This document shows positions 41,544 through 49,228 of a DNA stretch of 64,000 bases, in pieces. The notes under the pieces were generated by a model. The model saw nothing but the letters and a program-made list of their open reading frames with translations. It made no database searches and was not told where the DNA came from. The stretch is from Arthrobacter sp. Soil763. GTDB lineage: Bacteria > Actinomycetota > Actinomycetes > Actinomycetales > Micrococcaceae. The translations under genes were made by a program, and so were the position numbers. Position 1 is the stretch's first letter; every line of letters starts with the position of its first letter. The stretch covers positions 306,795-370,794 of the forward strand of contig NZ_LMSH01000002.1 in the NCBI RefSeq assembly GCF_001428365.1. Reading direction: 5' to 3'.

Positions 41544-41984
41544 TTAGCTGATGCAGAACTCGTTGCCCTCCGGGTCAGCCATGGTGTGCCAGGAATGCGG
41601 GCCCTCATCGGCGGTCCAGAGGTACGTCGCGCCGCGCGCCTCCAGCGCAGCCCGGGCCTCATCCTTGTCCGCACCGGCCAGGTTCACGTCCCAGTGGACC
41701 CGGTTCTTGACGGTCTTCGGCTCCGGGGCGGTCTGGAACAGGATCCTCCGGGTAGCCGGTTTGGCGCCCAGGTCCTCGGGAGGACGGATCGCGGCGCCGG
41801 TGCGCCAGACGAGCTTCCCGCGGTGCCGGATGGTTTCGGCGTCCGTCGCGTAGCCCTGCTCGATCATGGAACGGATGAAGTCCTCGTCCTGCGGCTCGAC
41901 GGCCCAGTCCAGCGTTTCGGCCCACCAGTCGGCGAGGGCGTGCGGGTCGATGCAGTCGACGGCGATCTGGATGTTCAGTGTCAT
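41544..41984 (-). CDS. VOC-family (glyoxalase/dioxygenase-like) protein
   Basis: A 146-residue protein of the vicinal oxygen chelate superfamily with a duplicated beta-alpha-beta module (DCIDPHALADWWAETLDW, late ADPEGNEFCIS). This subgroup often lacks a complete metal site, and no specific substrate is evident. TAGGTT lies six bases before the ATG at 41984. Its stop is 9 bases before the menB -10, so read-through into menB is possible. Confidence 0.82.
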   Translation of the reverse strand: MTLNIQIAVDCIDPHALADWWAETLDWAVEPQDEDFIRSMIEQGYATDAETIRHRGKLVWRTGAAIRPPEDLGAKPATRRILFQTAPEPKTVKNRVHWDVNLAGADKDEARAALEARGATYLWTADEGPHSWHTMADPEGNEFCIS

Positions 41985-41990
41985 GGGATG

Positions 41991-41996
41991 AACCTA
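41991..41996 (-). promoter_or_regulatory. -10 of a leaderless promoter (VOC protein)
   Basis: TAGGTT on the minus strand, six bases before the ATG at 41984. Confidence 0.55.
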
Positions 41997-42055
41997 CGAC
42001 GGCGGCGCCCGCCACGCCAGATCCCGGCCGGAACCGGCGGGCCGCACCTGCGGGG

Positions 42056-42805
42056 CTACTGCAGCCGGTCGAGGAGTTCCGGCGGCACCGCGTAGATGAA
42101 CAGGACGGCCAGCAGGTTCTTGGCCGCGTGCACGAAGTAGGAGAACATCAGGTTCCGGCCGGTCCAGACGTAGACGAAGACCAGGGTGGCGCCGATGGCC
42201 AGATAAGGCATCAGGACCGGCAGGGTCAGCGCCTCCTGCCCCACGATGTGCAGCGCCGCGAACAGCACCACGGAGAGGACGCAGCACAGCCAGATGTTCA
42301 GCCGGCGGCCCAGCTTGCCAATCAGCAGGTGCCGGAAGATGTACTCCTCTACGAAGGGACCCACAAAGACCACCAGGGGCACCATCAGCCACGCCGGGAC
42401 CTGTTGCATCAGGGCCTGCAGTCCGGCCTGGTTGGCGGAGGTCTGCGGCGGCCCGGTCAGGGCGACCAGGACGGCAGTGAGGATCATCGAGGCTACGACC
42501 GCCAGCGGCACCATCGCCAGGGTGAACCAGGGGCGGGTGGCCAGCACCAACAGATCCCGGCGCACGACGTGGCGGGCCGCCGTGAGGGCGAGCAGGCCGG
42601 TCGCCCCGTAGAAGGCCAGGTTGACGGCGTAGGCGGCCACCGCGGGATTGGGCGAGAGCTGGAGCAGGACCGGGGCCAGGAGCCCCGCACCGGTGGCGAA
42701 GAACGCGGCCACCGCGGTGTAGATGCCGGCGGCGACGAGGTCAAGCCGCGAAAAGGTGTACAGCTCCGGCCGGGGCGCGGGGAGTTGTCGAACAGCGGTG
42801 CCCAT
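42056..42805 (-). CDS. CPBP-family intramembrane glutamic endopeptidase
   Basis: A 249-residue membrane protein with about seven helices. The catalytic motif EEYIFR (E153, E154, R158) and the later His-containing helix (ALHIVG) match the CPBP/Rce1-like family (ABI). Bacterial members process or degrade membrane proteins and peptides, some in bacteriocin immunity. TAGGCT lies six bases before the ATG. Confidence 0.87.
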   Translation of the reverse strand: MGTAVRQLPAPRPELYTFSRLDLVAAGIYTAVAAFFATGAGLLAPVLLQLSPNPAVAAYAVNLAFYGATGLLALTAARHVVRRDLLVLATRPWFTLAMVPLAVVASMILTAVLVALTGPPQTSANQAGLQALMQQVPAWLMVPLVVFVGPFVEEYIFRHLLIGKLGRRLNIWLCCVLSVVLFAALHIVGQEALTLPVLMPYLAIGATLVFVYVWTGRNLMFSYFVHAAKNLLAVLFIYAVPPELLDRLQ

Positions 42806-42811
42806 CCCACC

Positions 42812-42817
42812 AGCCTA
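42812..42817 (-). promoter_or_regulatory. -10 of a leaderless promoter (CPBP protease)
   Basis: TAGGCT on the minus strand with a six-base gap to the ATG at 42805. Confidence 0.6.
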
Positions 42818-42944
42818 GTCCGCTCACGGCGGCCGCGCTTTCGGGGAGCGGGGCAGCTGCCGAGAGGCGCCGTTGCCCGGAACCGGCTGACGCCCGGGCC
42901 GAAGGGGCGCCGGGCGTCAGCCGTGCGTGGTGTGAGCTCCCGGG

Positions 42945-44831
42945 TCAGCGGAAAAGCGAGCCGTAGGTTCCCATCAGGATGCGGTCGCCCGGGGTGGACT
43001 TGCGCAGGTAATCCACCACGGCCCAGTCGTCGAGCGAGATGCAGCCCGCCGTCGGGATCTTCTTCATGTGCAGGAAGATGGCGAAGCCAGCGTCCTGCAC
43101 AATGTTCGGCCGGTTGTAGTTGATGACAACGCCCTGGCGGTAGTAGCCAAGGCTGGCGAACCACCACATGTTCTCGTCATAGCCCACCCACGAGGAGGAC
43201 TCGTGGTACTTGTTGTACGTCGGCGTCCAGGGGTTGCCGCCCCAGCGGGAGCGGGGGTTGAGCGTCCGGTAGGGCAGCTTGGTGCCCGGGTTGCCCAGGC
43301 CGAACGCCTCCGTCACGGAGAACGAGCCGGTCGGTGAGAACAGGTTCCGGGTGGGACCGGACGGCACTCCCGGCGGCTTGAACCCCGAGGCGCCGACATA
43401 GCCGTCGGTCCGCCAGTCCTGCACGTACGTTCCGGCGACGCTCTTGCAATACATGTTGGTGGCGTGGGACTGTCCGTAGCCTCCGGTCCAGGTGATCAGC
43501 ACCCGGTTCGCGCCGTAGGTGGAGTACTTGGACTGCCCGTTGTTCAGCTTGTGGCACTCGGACATCGGGTAGACCCGGGCCCCGGCCGAACCGGACCACG
43601 TAATGTCGCCGCGCTGGTACGACTGGGCGCATGAACCGCCGGAGCAGCGCTCGTTGCTGATCGGATACCCCAGCGAGCCGCCGGGGCCGCCGGCGGCGAG
43701 GTATTTGCTGACGATCCCGCGGCCGGCCAACCAGGCGCCGGTGGCGGAGGACCAGTAGACGCTGCCGCCCTGGAAGCGCTGGACGCAACCCTGCGCGGCC
43801 TGGCCACACTGCTCATTGGTGAGCGGGAAGCCGAGCATGCTCCGGGTCGCCCCGGCTGCGGTCCAGCGGCTTCCGATGCCGCCACGGATTACGTGCGCAC
43901 CCGTCGGGCCGGACCAGTAAATGCGGCCGCCCTGGAATTGCTGGACGCACCCGTTGCCCGGCAGGCCGCAGGACTCCTCGCCGGTGGGGTATCCCAGCAC
44001 GCCGTTCTGCGCCCCGGTGGCCTCCCACTGGCCGCGGATGCCGCCCCAGACCACGTGGCCGCCGACCCCGGGAGCCCAGTAGACCGTGCCCCGTGCGAAC
44101 TGCTGGTAGCAGCCGGAGGCCTTGAGGCCGCAGCCTTCGGCGGTGACGGGAAGGCCCAGGACGGTTTCGCCGCCGGCGGCCAGCCAGCGGCTGCCGATGC
44201 CGCTGCGGGTGGAGAACTCCAGCAGCTTTGCCCCGGACCAGGCCAGGACCCGCCCGGTGGAGAACTTCTGGATCGTTCCGCCAGCCAGTTCGGCCTCGTC
44301 CGTGAGCGGGTAGCCGACGGCGGCAAGGCCGCCCTTGGCGTACCACGCCGGTCCGGTCCGGCCGGCGGTCTGCAGCACCGCGTGGGCTCCCGTAGCCGAC
44401 GTCCAGAAAATGGCGCCGCCCTCGAATTCCTGGCTGCAGAGGCCATCCGCGCAGGCCTGCTCGGCGGTCGGCGCGCCGAGGTCACCCGCGGCACCTTCCA
44501 ACGCGGCCCACTTGGCCCCGATGGCTCCCGGCACGGCGAACGCGGCCGGTTCCGGCTCGCCCGTCGGTGTCGGGTCCGGGGTGGGAGTCGGGTCCGACGT
44601 CGGGGTCAGGTCCTGGGTGGGGGTCTGGGTCGGGTCCTGGGCGGACGTCTGGGTCGGGTCCGGCGTCGGTGTCGGGTCGGCAGCGGGGGACGTCGGTTCC
44701 CCGCTCGGGTCTGCCGTCGCTGCCGGGCCGGCGGTCGTGGCCGGTGCGTCCTCAGCGAAGGCGGGCGCGACGGCCAGCGGGCCGGCCGCGAGGCCGAAAA
44801 CGACGGCCGCGGCAGTCAGGAACTTTTTCAT
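42945..44831 (-). CDS. Secreted LGFP-repeat L,D-transpeptidase-like protein
   Basis: A 628-residue secreted protein. It has a signal peptide (about 1-27), a Pro/Thr/Asp-rich spacer built of PTPDPT-type units (about 28-95), and about six LGFP repeats (about 100-400; for example SRWLAAGGETVLGLPV and QQFQGGRIYWSGPTGAH). The C-terminal YkuD-like domain has catalytic motif FLHMKKIPTAGCISL. LGFP repeats bind or associate with the cell wall, and the terminal domain suggests peptidoglycan cross-link remodelling. Its ATG overlaps the stop of the upstream lipoprotein gene by four bases. Confidence 0.87.
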   Translation of the reverse strand: MKKFLTAAAVVFGLAAGPLAVAPAFAEDAPATTAGPAATADPSGEPTSPAADPTPTPDPTQTSAQDPTQTPTQDLTPTSDPTPTPDPTPTGEPEPAAFAVPGAIGAKWAALEGAAGDLGAPTAEQACADGLCSQEFEGGAIFWTSATGAHAVLQTAGRTGPAWYAKGGLAAVGYPLTDEAELAGGTIQKFSTGRVLAWSGAKLLEFSTRSGIGSRWLAAGGETVLGLPVTAEGCGLKASGCYQQFARGTVYWAPGVGGHVVWGGIRGQWEATGAQNGVLGYPTGEESCGLPGNGCVQQFQGGRIYWSGPTGAHVIRGGIGSRWTAAGATRSMLGFPLTNEQCGQAAQGCVQRFQGGSVYWSSATGAWLAGRGIVSKYLAAGGPGGSLGYPISNERCSGGSCAQSYQRGDITWSGSAGARVYPMSECHKLNNGQSKYSTYGANRVLITWTGGYGQSHATNMYCKSVAGTYVQDWRTDGYVGASGFKPPGVPSGPTRNLFSPTGSFSVTEAFGLGNPGTKLPYRTLNPRSRWGGNPWTPTYNKYHESSSWVGYDENMWWFASLGYYRQGVVINYNRPNIVQDAGFAIFLHMKKIPTAGCISLDDWAVVDYLRKSTPGDRILMGTYGSLFR

Positions 44832-45280
44832 GGGGCATCCTCTACGGAAACTACCGGGTCACACGTTCCGCCGGCGTCTTTGGTCTTGGCGAATTTGGGT
44901 GCCGCGATGTCGGCCGACTGGCCTGCCGCGACGGTCTTGGTGATGAGGGTGTGCCCGGCCACCGCCGGGCCCACGGTGACGGCGACCGCCACGGTGAATA
45001 CTTTGTCCTTGCCGGTGCTGTTGACCAGGGTTCCCGTAAAGGACCACGTTCCGTCGGCGGCCGCGGTGCAGGAATGCTGTTGCAGCGCACCGGGGTCATT
45101 CAGCGAGGTGGAGACGTCGGCGGGCTCGGAGCTGGCCGGGGCCGACGGTGCCTGGGATGTGGCCGGGCCCGACGCCGCGGTGCTCTGGGTCCCGGTTTGC
45201 TGGTTCGGGGCGGGGCCGCCGCTCGAACATCCTGCGAGTGCCAGCAGCAATACTGCCGGCACTAAGGCTCCGTGTTTCAT
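44828..45280 (-). CDS. Small lipoprotein, cotranscribed with the LGFP protein
   Basis: A 150-residue protein with lipobox LAGC (Cys18), a Ser/Thr/Pro-rich spacer (about 20-55) and a beta-rich domain (about 60-150) resembling FxLYD-type modules (TWSFTGTLVNSTGKD). Function unknown. GGGGGGAG precedes the ATG at 45280. It is coupled to the transpeptidase-like gene by an ATGA overlap, suggesting a joint cell-envelope role. Confidence 0.8.
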   Translation of the reverse strand: MKHGALVPAVLLLALAGCSSGGPAPNQQTGTQSTAASGPATSQAPSAPASSEPADVSTSLNDPGALQQHSCTAAADGTWSFTGTLVNSTGKDKVFTVAVAVTVGPAVAGHTLITKTVAAGQSADIAAPKFAKTKDAGGTCDPVVSVEDAP

Positions 45281-45657
45281 AGTCTCCCCCCTGACTCATG
45301 GCGTCGCTGCCATGGCCTGCAATGCGATAGCAGGCGTCACCGCCGGGCGCTTCCCGGCGGTGTGCTCAGAGTAGTGGATCGGCGGCCGACAATAGACCCT
45401 TGACCAGCGCTTTTGCGTAAAAACGTGGTTTTTACTGCGGATTGCGGGTCCGCGGAGGGGGAGCTCGATGTAGCCCGCGTCACGGCCCGGTCCCGAAAGC
45501 TAGTAGTATGGACAAGCCGCGCGACGCTGCGATCCGTTCGAAGTTCCGGCCTTTTCCCCTGCCCGCCGCGGCGAACCGGGGACCGCGCCGGACCGGCCCC
45601 GAGGGGCCCGGATCCGCCCTGACCGTCCCGGAAAACACCGACCCACAAGGAACAGTT
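45281..45657. other. Divergent intergenic region with two hairpins
   Basis: A 377-base gap between the lipoprotein and permease genes. It holds CACCGCCGGG/CCCGGCGGTG (45338-45347 and 45353-45362) and GTAAAAAC/GTTTTTAC (45417-45424 and 45428-45435, three-base loop). TAGTAT (45504-45509) could be a -10 for the permease, giving a leader of about 140 bases. A frame open from 45508 into the permease is not supported by a ribosome binding site. Confidence 0.55.
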
Positions 45658-47118
45658 GTGTCACAAAGTACGTCCACCGAAGCTAAGAGCGCGCCGGCGC
45701 AACCCGCCGTCGTCGACTCCACCCTCAGTGCCGAGGGCTACAAGAAGTCCCTGAGCGGCCGCCAGGTCACAATGATCGCCATGGGCGGCGCGATCGGCGT
45801 CGGCCTCTTCATGGGTGCCGGCGGGCGCCTGGCCTCCACCGGACCCGCGCTGATTTTCTCCTACGCCATCGCCGGCGTCATCGCCTACCTGCTGATGCGG
45901 GCCCTGGGCGAACTCATCATGTACCGCCAAACCTCCGGGTCGTTCGTCAGCTACGCGGGCGAGATGTTCGGCCGGAAGGGCGCCTACCTGTCCGGCTGGA
46001 TGTACTTCATCAACTGGGCCATGACCGGCATCGCCGAGCTGATCGCGATCGGGCTCTACTTCCAGTTCTTCTTCCCCAACGTGCCGGTGGAACTGACGGC
46101 GATCGCGGCGCTGCTGCTCCTCGTCGGCGTCAACCTGCTCAGCGTCAAGGCGTTCGGCGAGTTTGAATTCTGGGCCTCCGTGCTCAAGGTCGCGGCCATC
46201 CTGATCTTCCTCGCGGTCGGCACCTTCATGGTGGTCACCAACGCCAAGGTCGGCGACGGCCACGCCTCCGTGAGCAACCTCTTCGCGGCCGACGGCGGCA
46301 TGTTCCCCAAGGGCGCGCTGGTGATGATCCTCGTGCTCAACGCCGTGATCTTCGCCTACAACGCCATCGAACTGGTCGGCATCACCGCCGGCGAAATGGA
46401 GGACCCGGCCAAGGAGGTCCCGAAGGCGATCCGCGCCGTCGTGATCCGCATCGTCGTCTTCTACGTCGGCTCCGTGACCCTCCTGGCCATGCTGCTGCCC
46501 TCGGACCAGTACAAGGCCGGCACCTCCCCGTTCGTCACCGTCTTCGGCCAGATGGGCCTGCCCTGGATGGGCGACGTGATGAACATGATCGTCATCACCG
46601 CGGCGCTGTCCTCCTGCAACTCGGGCCTGTACTCGATCGGCCGGATCTTCCGCACCATGGCCAACAACGGGCACGCCCCGCAGTGGCTGACCCGGATGTC
46701 CAAGAACCACGTGCCCTACGCCGCGATCATCGCGATCGGCTCCGTGTACCTCGTGGGTATCCTGCTGAACATCTGGCTGGGCGGCTCGCACGCCTTCGAC
46801 CTGGCGCTGAACACCGCCTCCATCGGCGTGATCTTCACCTGGGGCTCGATTTTCGCCAGCCAGATCGCGCTGCGCAAGATCAAGGGCAACGCCTCCTCGC
46901 TGCCGATGCCCGGTTCGCCGTGGACCAGCTGGGCCGGCCTCGTGGCTCTGCTGGCCATCACCGTGCTGATTGGTTTCGACACCATGACCAGCAAGTCCGG
47001 CGAAGTCTTCCACCTGGGCCTCTGGACGCTGGCGACCATCCCGTTCTTCGCAGTGGTGCTCTGGCTCGGCTGGCAGAAGGTCAAGCACAACGAGCCCAAG
47101 AGCGAGCTCTACAGCTAA
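45658..47118 (+). CDS. APC-family amino acid permease
   Basis: A 486-residue transporter with twelve predicted helices. The first helix motif is MIAMGGAIGVGLFMGAG, typical of the AAT (GabP/AnsP/ProY-like) group, and the helix 6 region is FAYNAIELVGITAGEMEDP. It imports an amino acid with protons; the specific substrate is not readable. GTG at 45658 has AAGGA six bases upstream. A large inverted repeat directly follows the stop. Confidence 0.9.
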   Translation: MSQSTSTEAKSAPAQPAVVDSTLSAEGYKKSLSGRQVTMIAMGGAIGVGLFMGAGGRLASTGPALIFSYAIAGVIAYLLMRALGELIMYRQTSGSFVSYAGEMFGRKGAYLSGWMYFINWAMTGIAELIAIGLYFQFFFPNVPVELTAIAALLLLVGVNLLSVKAFGEFEFWASVLKVAAILIFLAVGTFMVVTNAKVGDGHASVSNLFAADGGMFPKGALVMILVLNAVIFAYNAIELVGITAGEMEDPAKEVPKAIRAVVIRIVVFYVGSVTLLAMLLPSDQYKAGTSPFVTVFGQMGLPWMGDVMNMIVITAALSSCNSGLYSIGRIFRTMANNGHAPQWLTRMSKNHVPYAAIIAIGSVYLVGILLNIWLGGSHAFDLALNTASIGVIFTWGSIFASQIALRKIKGNASSLPMPGSPWTSWAGLVALLAITVLIGFDTMTSKSGEVFHLGLWTLATIPFFAVVLWLGWQKVKHNEPKSELYS

Positions 47119-47213
47119 GCGCGAACGTACACTTCGCGCCCCTCGCCAGGCGCGAACGTACACTTGAGGCCCCGGATCCGCAGCGATTCGGGGCCTCAAG
47201 TGTACGTTCGCGC
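47119..47213. repeat. Triplicated GCGCGAACGTACACTT element with 24-bp perfect inverted repeat
   Basis: GCGCGAACGTACACTT occurs at 47119-47134 and 47150-47165, and inverted within 47190-47213. The 47150-47173 and 47190-47213 arms are perfect complements over 24 bases and pair five more bases inward (one G-T). It lies between convergent genes and probably terminates both; it may belong to a dispersed repeat family. Confidence 0.8.
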
Positions 47214-47232
47214 GTCTGCCCCGAGCGGGGGT

Positions 47233-48003
47233 TTAGTTTTTCAAATGCCGGGCGAAATGGTCCTCGATCCGGCGCCAGGCTTCCGGCGCCGACTTCGGGT
47301 CCGGGCCGACGCCCATGACCCGAAACAGCGGACGCAACGCGCGCGGCCCGGGCTCGGCGTCGTTCAGGAACGAATGTCCCGCGGTCTCGAATTCCTTGAC
47401 GTCGTGTTCGACGCCGAGGCCCTCAAGGACGGACGTCAGCCGGGCCGGCGTCCCGCGCAGGCTGCGGTCCTTCGCCCCGTAGTTCGCGACGATCGGGCAG
47501 GCACCTGCCAGCGCGGTCTCCGGGTCCTTCGGCAGCCTGCCGTAGTTCACCGCTGCCGCGTCGAAGCCGTCATTGGCCAACAGGAGGGCGAAGCCGCCGC
47601 CCATGCAGAAGCCGATGACGCCGATCTTTCCCGTGGTGCGGCCCGAGTCCAGGAGCCACTGCCGGGCCGTCGCGAGGTCGGTGAACGCCCGGCCCTGCCC
47701 GGCGGACAGGGAACGCATGGTCGAGACGAGGCAACGCCGGGTCCCGCCGTCGCTAAACAGGTCCACGGCCAAGGTCAGGTAGCCGGCGGCCGCCATCCGC
47801 TCCGCGTGCCGGACCGTGATGTCATCCAGGCCGAAGGCTTCGTGGATCATCAGGACCGCGGGGAAGGGCCCCTCGCCGTCGGGCTCCGCCAGGTAGCCGA
47901 GCAGCCGGGGCGATCCGCCGGCGGCGATGCTGGCCGCGGTAAGGTCGACGTTGTGCAGATCCGGGTCCGGGGATTGTGTCCCGTCGGCGGCATTCCTGGC
48001 CAT
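47233..48003 (-). CDS. Dienelactone hydrolase family protein
   Basis: A 256-residue alpha/beta hydrolase. The nucleophile elbow is GFCMGGGF (Cys nucleophile), the oxyanion region is MIHEAFGLDD and the catalytic His is in TAGHSFLND. The Cys nucleophile fits the dienelactone hydrolase family; the physiological substrate is unknown, and no chlorocatechol or beta-ketoadipate genes are adjacent. The ATG at 48003 has only a weak GCGAAG upstream. Confidence 0.88.
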   Translation of the reverse strand: MARNAADGTQSPDPDLHNVDLTAASIAAGGSPRLLGYLAEPDGEGPFPAVLMIHEAFGLDDITVRHAERMAAAGYLTLAVDLFSDGGTRRCLVSTMRSLSAGQGRAFTDLATARQWLLDSGRTTGKIGVIGFCMGGGFALLLANDGFDAAAVNYGRLPKDPETALAGACPIVANYGAKDRSLRGTPARLTSVLEGLGVEHDVKEFETAGHSFLNDAEPGPRALRPLFRVMGVGPDPKSAPEAWRRIEDHFARHLKN

Positions 48004-48071
48004 CTTCGCTCATCTGTCGTACTGCCGGGTCACGCTGAGGTCATGTCCGGACAGTCTCGCACCCGGGCACG

Positions 48072-48114
48072 AAAAAACGGCGCCGGACATCCCCCAAAGG
48101 AAAGTCCGACGCCG
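48072..48114 (-). terminator. Rho-independent terminator of csbD
   Basis: On the minus strand CGGCGTCGGAC (48104-48114) pairs with GTCCGGCGCCG (48078-48088, one G-T pair), followed by six T residues (48072-48077). Confidence 0.88.
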
Positions 48115-48127
48115 TCGAATCTAAGGA

Positions 48128-48304
48128 CTAGTCGCGCTTGAACGTGTCCTTGACGTCTTCGCCGACCTTCTTCGCGTCGGCCACGACCTGGTCCTTCTGG
48201 CCCTCGGCCTTCAGGCGGTCATTGTCGGTGGCGTTTCCGGCAGCTTCCTTGGCCTTGCCGCCAAGGTTTTCCGCCTCGTTCTGAATCTTGTCTCCGATAC
48301 CCAT
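48128..48304 (-). CDS. CsbD-family stress response protein
   Basis: A 58-residue, highly charged helical protein (MGIGDKIQNEAENLGGKAKE at the start, VKDTFKRD at the end) typical of CsbD proteins, which are induced by general stress and phosphate limitation in characterised bacteria; the molecular role is unknown. AAGGTGG lies seven bases before the ATG at 48304. It has its own T-tailed terminator and carries copy 3 of the AGTAAGC promoter element. Confidence 0.92.
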   Translation of the reverse strand: MGIGDKIQNEAENLGGKAKEAAGNATDNDRLKAEGQKDQVVADAKKVGEDVKDTFKRD

Positions 48305-48349
48305 GGTGTGTCCACCTTTCGTTTCCGGTTGAAATTCAACGCAGTTTCA

Positions 48350-48372
48350 CCATAACACGAAGCATGCTTACT
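48350..48372 (-). promoter_or_regulatory. AGTAAGC composite promoter element, copy 3
   Basis: Minus-strand AGTAAGCATGCT (48361-48372), five bases, then TTATGG (48350-48355), 45 bases before the csbD start. Confidence 0.55.
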
Positions 48373-48430
48373 AATTCAAGTCCTTTCGGGGTCGATCTTT
48401 TTCGCGGCCCTCAGGCCCGGCTCTCCGGGC

Positions 48431-48436
48431 TAGGCT
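48431..48436 (+). promoter_or_regulatory. -10 of a leaderless promoter (pentapeptide protein)
   Basis: TAGGCT with a seven-base gap to the ATG at 48444. Confidence 0.6.
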
Positions 48437-48443
48437 CGAGGGC

Positions 48444-49106
48444 ATGAATGCCCGGAAAGCCAAGATCGCCCCGCCGCGCCTGACGCCGGTCCGGCCTGCG
48501 GGACTGGAGGAGGGCGGTGCCCCGGACTTCCGGCGCGGAGGACGGTACGACGGCGTCCGTTTCCACCGCGCGGACGCGGACGGCCTGGAACTGACCGGCA
48601 TCACCTTCGCCGACTGCGAGTTCGACGGCGCCTCCTTCAATGGAACCCAGCTGCGCGGTGCGGGTTTCCGGGACTGCATCCTGGCCGAGGTCTACGCGCC
48701 GGTGCTCACCGCTGCCCGGGCGGAGCTCCGCGACGTCGAAATCCGGAACGCGCGCTGGGGTTCCGCGGAGCTGCAGGACAGTTCCTGGCAGTCCGTGCGG
48801 ATCGACGGCGGCAAGCTGGACTTCCTCAATCTCCGCGGCGCCAGGCTGCTGGATGTCCAGATCAGCGACTGCATCATCAACGAACTGGACCTCGGCTCCT
48901 GCGCCGCCACCCGGGTGGCGCTGAAGAACTGCACCATCGGCAGTCTGGACGTCAGCGGCGCCCGGCTGCAGGACTTCGACCTGCGCGGCACGGAGTTCCG
49001 TTCCATCAGCGGCCTCGGCAGCCTCGCCGGCGCCGTCGTCGACGAGGACCAGCTGGCCTTGCTGGCCCCGCTGCTCGCCGCGCAGCTGGGCATCACCGTC
49101 GCCTGA
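48444..49106 (+). CDS. Pentapeptide-repeat protein
   Basis: A 220-residue protein whose centre and C-terminal part (about 55-200) is built of A(D/N)LxX-type pentapeptides (DGASFNGTQLRGAGFRD, LRGARLLDVQISDC), forming a right-handed quadrilateral beta-helix. Some relatives mimic DNA and protect gyrase, but most have unknown partners. It is probably leaderless. High-GC codon use matches the surroundings. Confidence 0.85.
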   Translation: MNARKAKIAPPRLTPVRPAGLEEGGAPDFRRGGRYDGVRFHRADADGLELTGITFADCEFDGASFNGTQLRGAGFRDCILAEVYAPVLTAARAELRDVEIRNARWGSAELQDSSWQSVRIDGGKLDFLNLRGARLLDVQISDCIINELDLGSCAATRVALKNCTIGSLDVSGARLQDFDLRGTEFRSISGLGSLAGAVVDEDQLALLAPLLAAQLGITVA

Positions 49107-49136
49107 CGCGCGGCCGCGTCATGCTGGGCCCCGCGG

Positions 49137-49184
49137 TTGACCCTCTTGGCCCGCCGTGTAATCTTTATAGAACGAACGGTCGGT
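49137..49184 (+). promoter_or_regulatory. Promoter and TetR-type operator candidate of the thiolase operon
   Basis: TTGACC (49137-49142), 16 bases, TAATCT (49159-49164). GAACGAACGGTCGGT (49170-49184), with a partly palindromic ACCGACCG-type half site, overlaps the predicted transcription start and resembles TetR/PaaR-type operators. Confidence 0.6.
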
Positions 49185-49228
49185 AATTTATCTCTGCCGG
49201 CCCTGCTCCCTTGGTGAAGGATGTTCTC

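Noticed and set aside
45508..45657. In-frame ATG that would extend the amino-acid permease by about 50 residues
   Set aside because: The extension is Pro/Arg-rich without family similarity, while GTG 45658 has AAGGA at ideal spacing.
45661..47199. 512-codon minus-strand frame opposite the amino-acid permease
   Set aside because: Composition typical of an antisense shadow of a membrane protein; no family motif.
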